From: Isoetes taiwanensis
Lineage: Eukaryota > Streptophyta > Lycopodiopsida > Isoetales > Isoetaceae
Length of the DNA: 64,000 nucleotides
Assembly: GCA_021234155.1 (NCBI GenBank)
Contig: JAJEKV010000066.1
Coordinates: 6,546,800 to 6,610,799, forward strand
Direction of reading: 5' to 3'
The position numbers were made by a program, and so were the translations under genes. A model generated the notes under the pieces. It was not told the DNA's origin. It was given only the letters and a program-made list of their open reading frames with translations, and did not search any database. Position 1 is the first letter of the stretch; each line of letters begins with the position of its first letter. Below, piece after piece: positions 1 through 9,123 of the stretch.

Positions 1-349
1 CAGTGAACCAACTGGGTGTCATCTGCATGGTGCACAAGTATTAGAGGACTATACCAACAAATAACTAATAGGAAAATAACATGTTCTACTTACAAAAATG
101 GAGCTTGGGCGTGCATCAACCACGGGCATCTATGAATTTGTGCATGTAAGCCACAATGTACATGCAAGGGTTCTTTGGTACTAGTTTTACGGCATTTTAG
201 GACAGAACACAGGAACATCAAAGTTCTTCCTACCATGGTTTAAGCTGTTGGATCCGAGCATCATGTTATTGATCACAAGCTTATGAAACCTGCAAAATTG
301 CAATGTGAGAATAAATCAAGCATAAGAAATTGCAATATGAGAATAATCA

Positions 350-870
350 AATCATAAAAACAAAACGAAACTCATACTTACTTACGGACCACTTTAGCAT
401 CGGTACATAGCCTTTGGCGGAGAGAGAGGATCGTATACTTGGGCTAGCTATAGATGGAAAAGAGCTTTTCAGTGGACCAGCAAGCACAAGTATTGCCAAT
501 GCCACATTTGGGCCTTGCAGAATTGGAACAAATATGTATTGGCATCTTGCAATCAAAATGCCATCCAGCCCTTCCTTTATATTTGTGTTCGTGCATCCGC
601 CCCCCTGTTCTTGGGGAATTCACAAAATTGGAAGGTGCCCTCGAGGCAAAAAAAACTTGTGTTTCCAATCGGATGGAAGATCTGCTACAAAGGTACACAC
701 ACAAAATCCAGATTACATATTAATACATAAGATGAGTGACTTAGGGAATGAAATAACATAAATATGTTGAAATGCTAGCCTACCTCCCATAGACATCTAC
801 CATCTTAGAGGTCAAGTCCGACTTCCAGCCAGAACTCGTCAACATCACTTTGAAAGATAGAGGGTGCAGG
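350..870 (-). pseudogene. Decayed exon(s), possible Ulp1/C48-like C-terminal remnant
   Basis: Two minus-strand coding-like blocks can be read. The first (about 870-780) gives a tryptophan-containing peptide with DEFWLEVGLDL and ends near a GTAGGC that could be a splice donor. The second (about 690-350) contains QYIFVPI followed by ALAILVLAGPLKSSF and then a serine-rich stretch. The pattern of hydrophobic strand, PI, and a second hydrophobic strand resembles the core of Ulp1-type cysteine proteases. The diagnostic His-Trp is absent (NVAL stands where HWAL would be expected), so a remnant would be inactive. It lies downstream of the other minus-strand exons of this locus (1000-3702) and may be their last part. 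Identification is tentative; it could also be unrelated spacer. Confidence 0.25.
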
Positions 871-999
871 CTTAGGAGGACAGTCCCTATAAGGAGTGAA
901 TGGAACCAACCTTTTCAGTCGGTTCACTAAACCGCATAAGGAAACAACGGCATTAGCAAAAGAATATATCTATTGTAATCAATTGTATATTACTCACCT

Positions 1000-1860
1000 T
1001 GTAAATTCATCACCTGTTTCAGCATCTTATGAGGACTGCTGCACCTTATTTGTTATCACATCAATATTTGCTTGTAGATCCTCTTCCTCTTCCGGTTCCG
1101 ACTCAGAAGGATCAGGATCAGCTTCCTTCCGCGGCTGTGTGATGCGTGTCCTATGTACAAAAAAAAAAAAATGTGGTTAATTACCATAAATCTGAGATGT
1201 TTAACAAAATTAGTTCATCTTGGACATACCTCTTTCTAGGTGGTGGTGGCACTTTTTTGCCCGGAGATTTTCTTTTAGGAGGACATTTTTTTTTGTTGGA
1301 GATTTTTCCCTGTTTTTTTTCCTTTTGGAGTGCCATCACCAGCATTCTTTTTGCCTCCTCTTTGGAGTGGACTCAACTACCAACTCGGCTTCCTCTTCCA
1401 CGGTATCTCCTGGGTTAAAATCTGGATCTGTGTCCTTTGTAGCTTCTACATGCGTAGTCCGGCTGGGACTCGCAGATGATCTTTGAGGCAATTTGAATCT
1501 TTCTTAGCTTCTCCAATTACTAATTTAGCACTTGGTGATGAAAGAGTTTACATTGCGGCAGTCATTGAAGGCTCTGCACACCAGCAATCGCTTTAGCTTT
1601 CTCAAGTGCCATCCTCTCAATTTCCTCAACTTCACTTTGCCATGTTCGAGGAGGCAACGTTGCGGATGGTTCTATTCTTGCAATTTGTAAATGTCATTGG
1701 TGATCCGGAGCTGGAAGGTTGAGGGTCTCTGATTCGATGCTCGCTTATTATGCTCAGTAAAATCTGTAAAGAGAGTCGATGCAGATGGCTCAAGAACATC
1801 AGCCATCAAAGCTGCTTCTGAGATAGGAACAGCCTCATCTGCAAACAAACAAATGATCTA
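1000..1860 (-). pseudogene. Charged low-complexity exons of a decayed minus-strand gene
   Basis: Three coding-like blocks follow one another on the minus strand. About 1840-1500 reads as an acidic helical segment (DEAVPISEAALMADVLEP, then TWQSEVEEIERMALEKAKA) with frame changes. About 1480-1230 is lysine/proline rich (KKCPPKRKSPGKKVPPPPRK) and ends at a good splice donor, GTATGT. A pyrimidine-rich tract ending in TACATAG precedes the next block (about 1160-1030), which begins TRITQPRKEADPDPSESEPE, continues EEEEDLQ, and runs into a stop. The donor and acceptor pair argues for genuine exons. The basic and acidic composition suggests a nuclear protein, but no family is recognised. It probably belongs with the ORF at 2932-3702. 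Confidence 0.4.
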
Positions 1861-1928
1861 AATTTCAATAGACATAAAAGAACATGAAAACAGGAACTAA
1901 TGAAAAATATCCGGTACGATTCGCCAAG

Positions 1929-2345
1929 CATGTACATTTCATGTACATAAAATGTACCAAATGTACGTAACTACATTTAACTATAGCCAAATGTACATGT
2001 ACATGTTCCTCAATGTACATAGAGATACCTCAATGTACCCAGATGTACCCAGGTATCCAGTTAGCGAATGTAGATCTATGCCCAAAAAAAAGCACATATA
2101 TGTAAAAAATGCACATACTTATGAATCCATCTACAGATGCACTCTAAAGATAAATGCATGTACATCTATTTGCAGATGTAGACTCCATTAGAGACATGTA
2201 CAACTGATACAACTGCAGTCCAAGCTCAAAAATAAAAGCATCAATAAACAAGCAAATATATGCCTATGTACCTCTGCTTACAGACGTACACTAAAAGTTA
2301 TACATGTACAAGGAATAGCAATGCACTGAAAGCCATACATGTAGA
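1929..2345. repeat. Degenerate ATGTAC-rich repeat tract
   Basis: The hexamer ATGTAC or TGTACA recurs many times at 1929-2060 and again at 2155-2345, mixed with CAATGTAC and GATGTAC variants. The spacing is irregular, so this is a degenerate simple-sequence tract and not a clean satellite. It interrupts the minus-strand locus between its RING-like part and its charged exons. No gene is visible inside it. Confidence 0.6.
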
Positions 2346-2391
2346 ACTATGCAGATTACAATAACAAATATGAATGAAGAGAAATATAAGT

Positions 2392-2810
2392 TTAAATTAG
2401 TTGAGAGCAATGCATACCTTTCACAGCAGGGAAACCAAGCTGAATTCGAATGCCCTCATCCCAGATGCAACCTTTTATGCAATTCTGTCTTTCATGGACC
2501 AGATAACACAAGCAGAAGAGGCAATAAGCATCTCTGCATGGAGCTAGCAGCAACAAACCAGTTTTGCCAAAGCCTTGGCCACAACAGTACATGAACCGAA
2601 TGTGATGAATCTGCTCATAGAAGTAGCTCCCTACGGGGTAGGGCCTCGGTCTTGAGAACAATAGGTCCTGCTCTCCCCATGAAATCCAAAATCTGTGAAT
2701 GCCTTTGCTGAACCAATTCAATGCAATTAAGTTTTTCCTTTGCTTGTTCAATTGAGATTTCATGTCTTTCAATGTCTTTAGTTGCTTCCTGCAAACCAAT
2801 TTCTAGCTTA
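2392..2810 (-). pseudogene. Coiled-coil and RING-like cysteine cluster remnant
   Basis: Minus-strand reading gives a coiled-coil-like helix (LQEATKDIERHEISIEQAKE at about 2790-2730) and then, in another frame, a cysteine-rich module near 2600-2450. That module contains FMYCCGQGF, LLLLAPCRDAYCLFCL and a later NCIKGCIWDEG. The order of paired Cys, PC-x3-YC-x2-C, and a last Cys pair resembles C-terminal RING fingers that follow a coiled coil in plant proteins. The usual CxH histidine is replaced by arginine. Frame changes separate helix and finger, so this is a pseudogene. It continues the N-terminal exon at 2932-3702. A similar module occurs at about 18,530-18,640. Confidence 0.4.
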
Positions 2811-2931
2811 GAAGAGTCTGTTCTTTATCATGTCTACTCATAACCAAGTCTTCCAACTTGTACTTCAACACTCAAACATAACTTGATTTCCAGCCAGATC
2901 CCGGGACAATTTGTCAAATTCCTGCTTTGTC

Positions 2932-3702
2932 TCATCTATTTTCGGCGGATCTGCTGCGGATCTTGGATAGCATATCCTTTCTACCCTCAATCCGGTGATG
3001 ACCTTCAATGCATCCCTCCTTTTTTCTTCCAAAGGCTTCTACTTCATTCAATAGGTTAGTTTTCTCCTCCAACCCATGCTTAAGGAACTGCTTTATTGTG
3101 TCAACATCTGATCTAGAATAACCCAGGGCTCTAATATTCTGCTGCAATACGATGTCCTGTTTGATAGTTGAGGATTTACCTGTTGTAGGGTCCTCTGTAA
3201 CGTCTGAAATGAGGGTTTTGGCAAGATCTTTGGCGGTCCTAGCCACGTCCATCCAATCAACAAGCCGTCCCTTCAAGTGAAGAGCAAATGCTCTGGCAAA
3301 ATAGGTTGAAATATAATGGTTTGTAACCTGTTTCTTGCCATAAACCAATTCATAATATTTAAAAAAATCATCTTTCCATGCGTTCTGGATTCTCCCTTCC
3401 TTGAATCCTCGTCTGTTTTTTAGAGCTTCACCCCATACCTCGTTCATAACCATCTCTAGGTTGGGTATGTGGGCCTCTGCATGTTTATCACGGAGGTCTT
3501 TGGCTTGGATCACCTCAGAACCCAAACGTAAACTCCTTGGAGGTAAAATTCCACTGCCGGAAGCACTGGCATCTTGCTTTGGCTGTGGTGATGAGCAAGC
3601 ACTCATCTGGGGGCGTTTTGGGGCCATAGCTAGATGAAGAATTCGTGATCGGAATTCAAGCAGAGAAGGCAGGGGCGGGATAGTGAACGAGAGGCAAACC
3701 AA
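2932..3702 (-). CDS. Unidentified helical protein, N-terminal exon
   Basis: An open frame of 256 codons. A better start may be the internal Met of MAPKRPQMSACSS (about residue 26), which begins a basic, serine-rich leader. The body is mostly helical and charged, with LRDKHAEAHIPNLEMVMNEV near residues 70-90 and aromatic WKDDFFKYYELVYGKK near 110-125, then a likely coiled coil from about residue 200. No membrane segment or known catalytic motif is visible. The same frame continues past the stop into DETKQEFDKLSRDL, and the coiled-coil/RING-like remnant at 2392-2810 lies just downstream. The ORF is therefore best read as the 5' part of a decaying multi-exon gene. Family unknown. Confidence 0.45.
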   Translation of the reverse strand: MVCLSFTIPPLPSLLEFRSRILHLAMAPKRPQMSACSSPQPKQDASASGSGILPPRSLRLGSEVIQAKDLRDKHAEAHIPNLEMVMNEVWGEALKNRRGFKEGRIQNAWKDDFFKYYELVYGKKQVTNHYISTYFARAFALHLKGRLVDWMDVARTAKDLAKTLISDVTEDPTTGKSSTIKQDIVLQQNIRALGYSRSDVDTIKQFLKHGLEEKTNLLNEVEAFGRKKEGCIEGHHRIEGRKDMLSKIRSRSAENR

Positions 3703-3854
3703 GAAAGAATTTGGGAAAGAATTTCAAAATCCGATAATTGCGGGTTCAGAGTAGTGGATAGCCATTAATCATGGCAGTTACTAGCTGGTCATGATGACAG
3801 TTATTCCAAAAATGTGCATTCGGTACATATGTATATGTACAAAAAGGGCTACAT

Positions 3855-4331
3855 TTATAGACACCCTTTCATGCTTTTACCCTGAAAGAACTGAGTGAGA
3901 TTGTCATCATCCTTGAATTTTAATTTCCTTAACTGTCTATCAAGCATTTCTATTTGTGAAGAATTCTTAACTTCATAATGTTTAACCAGAAATTCCCACA
4001 TTTCCTTTGGTGCTTTGTTCTTGAGCTTAAACATTATGCTTGAACTCAGCTTACTTGCAATTATGCATCTTGCCTGCTGTGACCTCTTTGTATTACTTCC
4101 ACCTCCACCAGTATTGATTGAAGCTTCACTTGCTCCACTTGTCCCTGCATTACTGGTACTGCTTTCACCTGCATCAACACTATCCCCTTCAATTAGATCC
4201 CACAGATCTTCAGCTTGAAGAACATCCTTCATTCTTTCCTTCCAAGCCTGGAAGCCAGCTTCTCCTTGAAAAGTTTCCACACCATTAAGTAAGGATGATC
4301 CAAGTCTGGTTGCCATTGGCTCTGATACCAA
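3855..4331 (-). pseudogene. Copia gag (UBN2-type) N-terminal fragment
   Basis: An ORF of 158 codons beginning about 20 nt past the primer site. The start (MVSEPMATRLGSSLLNGVET) leads into FQAWKERMKDVLQAEDLWDL, the tryptophan-anchored helix typical of copia gag. This is followed by a Ser/Gly linker and CIIASKLSSSIMFKLKN with MWEFLVKHYEVKNSSQIEML, matching the UBN2 gag domain. Gag forms the particle that packages the element's RNA. Homology stops abruptly at LTQFFQG, where a normal protein would continue to the zinc knuckle, and the frame ends about 5 residues later. Broken fragment. Confidence 0.85.
4319..4330 (-). promoter_or_regulatory. Primer binding site (initiator tRNA-Met)
   Basis: The minus strand reads TGGTATCAGAGC immediately inside the LTR (one spacer base). 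This is the standard plant copia primer site complementary to the 3' end of initiator tRNA-Met, where reverse transcription starts. It fixes the orientation of the element as minus. Confidence 0.9.
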
Positions 4332-4871
4332 TGTGAGAATTCAAGTAAGAATATTAGTAATCGATTGCTTAATCAACACATCTAGCAAATCATAGGCAAC
4401 CAACTTATTAATGCACTTAACAAAGATGCATATTTAAGCATAACCATTATAAACCATTTCAATGGTAACTTCCATTATTGATCTCAATCAATATTGAATT
4501 CACTTCACTATACACCAAATAGTCACAATGCAAATAACATGTATTTGATATTGGCTATTCTCCTCAAGACGATCAACCGATCACACAATCGAGACTTCAA
4601 TTTAATCTTAATTTATAGGGTCTATCCTAACCGACCGGAGTCGGCTTGGGATTCTCCCATCCGGGATGAAAAACACATGTTGTAGTCCAAGTTGACCGAG
4701 TTCGCTGTTTCTATATTTTGTCTTCGATATTTCTGCTCAATATAACCATTGAACAAATGACCCTAAGTTCACAATGCTATTCTAATGGTTGAAAACCATA
4801 GCTATAATGTGTCCACCTAGCATTAGGTCTTCAACTGCTATAAATTAGATCATGAATCCATATTTCTCACA
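4332..4871 (-). repeat. 5' LTR of truncated copia element
   Basis: The 540-bp segment begins TGTGAGAAT and ends ATTTCTCACA on the plus strand, giving TG...CA ends with a short inverted repeat. It abuts the primer site on its left, so it is the 5' LTR of a minus-strand element. No second copy is present in the window. Confidence 0.8.
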
Positions 4872-5240
4872 CCTTTTGCCACCCATCTTGCTCCCTATGC
4901 TCTTGGGCCTCTTGAATTTTTTTAAGTTTCGCTCGTGTGGCATCACTTAAAACATCATTAATAGGGATGATTTGAGACACAATTACATGGGCATCAATGT
5001 TCTCCCTCCCATCAGCCCGAGGGGAAGAACCTAAGCATGGGAGGGGGAGGGGGAGGCGAAGGAGGGACATCAGCAGATGGAGCTGGAGGTGTGACGGGGA
5101 TTGGCACAGGCCAATCTATTTGGACTCGAAACTTGTCAAACATGGCAAGATGGGAAAAGAGCAAGGCAAGTTGAGGACCATTGAGTCGCTGAAATCCATA
5201 CTTGAACTTGTTGGATTAGTCTACAAGAAGGTGTATACAC
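4872..5240 (-). other. Weak coding-like stretch beside the LTR
   Basis: Minus-strand translation from about 5170 gives LALLFSHLAMFDKFRVQIDW, then proline-rich VPIPVTPPAPSADVPPSPPP, then in another frame SDATRAKLKKIQEAQEHREQ up to the LTR edge. It could be a host exon interrupted by the LTR insertion, but frame changes and low complexity prevent identification. Confidence 0.2.
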
Positions 5241-5960
5241 TATGACATGTTGCTGAACAAGGGTACCGTTTATGTATGGAAAAATATTTGATTTAAGGGT
5301 AGGATCTATATCCTTCTATATATATGATTACTAGAAAGTGAATTAGATATATCTATCATTCTCCCATCAAGCATGCCTCTTGCCTTCTACCCAAGCCCGC
5401 TGCCGCTGCACAGTGCGTGGCCCTGTAGTTTAGGAAGAACTAACTCTAAAAGGGGAGGAAATGTAATTTAAGGAGGAATAGCTCTGAAAAGAGATGGAGG
5501 AAAAGTAAGTACGATACTGTATGGCCGATGTTTATGAAAACTTCAATCGGAGAGCACTTTGTAGAATTCTGGCATTGCAGAATAAGGCCTTCTCTGATGA
5601 ACCTTTGAGTTGTACCGCCCCAGAGCAAATCGAGTTCTTCCATACTCTAGTTTTCGACTCCATAACTGGCAACCATGCGTTCCAAGCCAAGCCCTAACCG
5701 GATATTTTTTGGGCAAATTTTGATTGCCTTTAGTTGTGCATGGCAAATTTTGGTATGCCCTTCTATTCAAGTGCACTACTCAAATTGCCCTTTTTTTTTC
5801 CTAACAAAGTTAACAAAAAAAGAAAGCAACTTATAATCTACACATCTACACATCTGTTTCCTTAGATTCGATTCTTTTATGCCTTTAATATTTTAGTGAC
5901 ACGTACCCAGTCTTTTTCCTGGGTACAACCGCCGGTAAAGTTTTTCGACGGATTTATGTA
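5241..5960. other. Spacer without recognisable gene
   Basis: AT-rich with short poly-T and poly-A tracts. The short ORFs have no family motifs. The UGT pseudogene becomes recognisable only from about 5960. Confidence 0.5.
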
Positions 5961-7142
5961 AGCCCTGCTTGTGGAAGCCCTGCACTTAAAAATGCGGTTT
6001 CCGACGTCTCAGTTGAGCTCCTGGAAGTAGAAAACGAGAATGAAGATCCAGCTTTTCTGAAAAGGCAGGTAGTGAATGGAGTTAGGATACATTCATTTGG
6101 GAGGAATCAGAGATTTACGCCATTCACTAACTCCAATCTCTACGCAGCTCTTGAAAAGAGGCTCAACAATCTGATCCAAAATGGCCAAGCTCCGGCCTGC
6201 GTCGTCACGGATATGCTCATGGATTGGGCTAGCCAGACAGTTGGGGCATGTGGCTTGCCTTCCTATATGCTATATACTTGTGGGGCTCTTTATTTAGCCA
6301 TTTCTTTTCAGCTCCGAGATCCAGATTCGGCAGTACCGCAGTGTTTGCCTGTCGTAGAAGGCCCGCCTCATATTCCTTGGGATGAATTGCCTTCTTTTCT
6401 CACCAATCCATCCCACCCCTTTTACCCTGTGAAGCATTCCTGGGATCAAGAGCTCACACACGCAGTCGGGATCCTCTTGAATACATTTTTTGAGCTGGAA
6501 GGCAGAGTGTTGGATGCTATTAAGCACAAAATCCCTGCTACAAAATGTTTATCGGACAAGATCTTTCCCATAGGGCCGCTTTTAAGCACAGAGTATTTTG
6601 GTGGCAAATCTCATGAAAACGAAATCGGAATGCAGAATGATGTGGAAAAAATGTGCGAAGAATGGCTGGATAGGCAGGAAGCAAGGTCTATGTTGTATAT
6701 TTCGTTCGGGAGCTGGGCGGCAATAAGCAAGGAACAGATGGAAGAGCTAGCAGCGGGGCTAAGGGCAAGCGATCATCCAGTACTGTGGGTGTTGCTGCTT
6801 GATTCGGCTGAGAGCTGAAAAACTTCTGTCCTGGAATCAATCGCAGTGGCTGGAATTCCAGTAATAGCATGGCCAATTACGGCGGACCAGCCAATCAACG
6901 CCAGATACGTGGTCGATGAACTCAAGATTGTGGTCGACGTTCACGAGAATCCCCAGGGCCTGGTTTTGAGAGACAACGTTGAAATGGTCGTCCGTCAGTT
7001 GCTTGACAGAAAAGAGGCTGCCGTCATGCGCTCGGCCGCTACCCTCCTCCATGCCTCTGCTAAAGCTGCCGTTGCCGAGAATGGTAGCTCCTCCACCTCC
7101 CTCCGCCTCTTTAAGTCTACGCTTCTCTCTCTTCATTGTTAA
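5960..7142 (+). pseudogene. UDP-glycosyltransferase pseudogene (family 1)
   Basis: Family 1 UGTs move sugar from a UDP-sugar to small molecules in the cytosol. The frame is open from about 5960 through 6818, with the acceptor-domain signature ACVVTDMLMDWASQTVGACG and LPSYMLYTCGALYL, then GILLNTFFELEGRVLDAIKH, the FPIGPLL linker strand, and CEEWLDRQEARSMLYISFGS at the start of the C-terminal domain. A stop follows WVLLLDSAES. The next frame resumes at VLESIAVAGIPVIAWPITAD, the end of the PSPG donor-sugar box. Roughly 40-45 residues, including the usual HCGWN part, are missing. The C-terminal helices run to the TAA at 7140. The N-terminal 60-70 residues (GH(I/V)xPM motif) are also absent. The gene cannot be functional. 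A 452-bp MITE lies 36 bp downstream. Confidence 0.88.
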
Positions 7143-7178
7143 ATTCAATATAACTTTGCACCTGAGGCACTCATAAAG

Positions 7179-7630
7179 GGCGTGGGATAGTCTTACCCTG
7201 GATTGGGGGATCCCGGAGGTGTGATCCCAGAGGACGGGATCCTCGAGGACGTGTGATCCCGGAGGACGGAATCCCCCTTACTGCGCAGTAACTGTGCATA
7301 TTTTTTGGCCCTTGAAAGAAAAAATGGGGCAGATTTCGTGTGGGATTTTCTCCCTTGATCTGCAACCAAATCGAATGGGGTCAGTTCGAGGATGGTCGGA
7401 ATGGGCTGGATCAGAGGCACAGGTAGGAGCAAAGGAGGAATCGAAGCGAGCGCCGCTGTAATCAGCAAGCTTCAATCCGGCCAAAAAACAGCCCTAAACT
7501 GCGCAGTAACCCATTAACTGCGCAGTTGACTGTGTGATCCCGGAGGACAGGATCTTTTCTGATGGTGATCCCGGAGGACGGGATCACCACCTCCGGGATC
7601 CCCCAATCCAGGGTAAGACTATCCCACGCC
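7179..7630. mobile_element. Mutator-like MITE, 452 bp
   Basis: The ends are perfect inverted repeats of 43 bp (7179-7221 and 7588-7630) starting GGCGTGGGATAGTCTTACCC. They are flanked by an exact 9-bp duplication CTCATAAAG (7170-7178 and 7631-7639). A 9-bp duplication with long inverted repeats is the hallmark of Mutator-like elements. The interior has no transposase and carries repeated palindrome-like motifs (GATCCCGGAGGACGGGATC variants and ACTGCGCAGT copies). It is therefore a non-autonomous element. It sits in the 3' flank of the UGT pseudogene. Confidence 0.92.
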
Positions 7631-7639
7631 CTCATAAAG

Positions 7640-8690
7640 GACCTCACCTAGTTTTGTTGGCCGTCAAGTTTTGTTTGATAATATTTGCTTAATAAATATT
7701 TATTTGAGGAGCCCTCCTGCTGACACGTGGTATAGAACAATCGCTTCACCTTATATACACTCGGATCCGCATTTATTATGCTTTTATTGGCCCAACGATT
7801 TTTTATTTGCTCTTGTTCCGGTGAGCTCACAGCAGAGTCTGGCGGTGCAAAGATGTTCAAGGCTTTTAATGCCAGATTTCCGAGCCTGCTACTCTTCAAG
7901 ACTAATTCTTATTCTCATTGTGGTTCGATAAATCCTAAACCCACATGGCCAAAACAAAACAGATGGCATAAAAACAGAAATGGGAACGAATCTAGCCCTC
8001 AAGGACACAACAAAGCAAATGGGTATGTCGAACGGAATTTGTAGACGGCCAATCCGACCCAGAAGAACAAAACCCAATGAAATGGGTAAATTTTGGAGAA
8101 AAAAAATGAGAAACAGTCCAACCCACAAGGGCAAATAGTGGGATAGATCACAAACGGGCAAACATGTAGCAGATTTTTCAATGCCAATCCAGTTTCATGT
8201 GCAGATGTAAGATCCGAGACCGGATGCTGCTGCACATGAAAGGCTAGTGTGACAAAAGAGGGCCCAAATGCAAAACTAGCCTTACAAGATCACAGATTTT
8301 GAAGTAGATTCACGTCTTTTCTTCAAGTACTGGGCTATAGAAGAGACCCCACCGGAGCTAGAAATCCATAGCCATGGCAAAAATCATGGATTTATCCAAA
8401 ATGCTACCGGATTTCTTATGTTCAAGTAAAACCCAATTCAATATGCTAAAGAAAAAACTGGAAACAGGAAGGATTGCTTCATCTGTCCCACGGGCACCGC
8501 CATAGCTGCAGAGTGGAGCCATAGATTTATAAGGTAATAACTGACCAGAATGTGTTGCCCAAGACCAATCGAGGAAACTCCAGAGAGCCGCGTCTATGGC
8601 ATTCCGGCTTTCAGATTGGCAAGTCTACTCAGAAAAGAAGACCGCGTTGATAATACACAACATAATTTCTCTTCTCAAGCTCCAGAGTAC
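7640..8690. other. Spacer upstream of AP2/ERF pseudogene
   Basis: No coding sequence is recognised. Short ORFs on both strands lack family motifs. The last few hundred bases presumably hold the former promoter of the AP2/ERF gene, but no convincing TATA box is evident. Confidence 0.45.
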
Positions 8691-8691
8691 C

Positions 8692-9123
8692 ATGGCTTCG
8701 GCAGTTCATTCATACAGCCCATGGCAGGTAAAAAGGTTCGTTTCTTTCTTCTAAATTTTTGAAGTAAAGATGTATGCCAAGAATCTGATCTGTTACATTG
8801 TTTCAGGACTGTGACGATCTATACACCATTGCAAAGGTTCAGCAGAGGTGCGAAGAAAAAAGAGGGCACTTTGTTGGGGTGAGACAGAGGAGATCGGGCA
8901 AGTGGGTAGCACAGATCAGAGATAAACATAAGAGGCTAGGTTATTGCTTGGATCGTTCAATATAGCAGAAGAAGCAGCCATAGCCTATGATATGCAGGCA
9001 AGCAGAATAAGGGGTACTAAGGCTAAGCTCAACTTTAGAAATGGAGCGCCGGATCTGCGTCTCGTGCTTAACGCAACTCAAACATGTTTCAAGACCAAGA
9101 GGAGACAGAAGTGGTTTTGTTGA
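8692..9123 (+). pseudogene. AP2/ERF transcription factor gene, frameshifted
   Basis: AP2/ERF proteins bind GCC-box or DRE-type DNA through one domain of about 60 residues. Exon 1 (8692-8727) encodes 12 residues, MASAVHSYSPWQ. The intron 8728-8806 has GT and TTTCAG borders. Exon 2 reads DCDDLYTIAKVQQRCEEKRG and then the AP2 start HFVGVRQRRSGKWVAQIRDK. At about 8940 the frame slips by one base, and the rest of the domain ([30 protein letters not shown]) lies in the next frame, ending with TGA at 9121. The WLG motif is damaged at the slip. The encoded protein would be only about 110-120 residues, very short for an ERF. The subfamily cannot be fixed. The shift makes it a pseudogene unless it is a sequencing error. 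Confidence 0.85.

Larger units (their letters stand above)
3855..4871 (-). mobile_element. Truncated Ty1/copia retrotransposon (LTR, PBS, partial gag)
   Basis: Minus-strand element consisting of one LTR (4332-4871), a tRNA-Met primer binding site and the start of gag. Nothing recognisable of protease, integrase, reverse transcriptase or a second LTR follows on the left, so the element was truncated within gag near 3870. No target duplication can be assigned because one end is missing. Confidence 0.85.
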
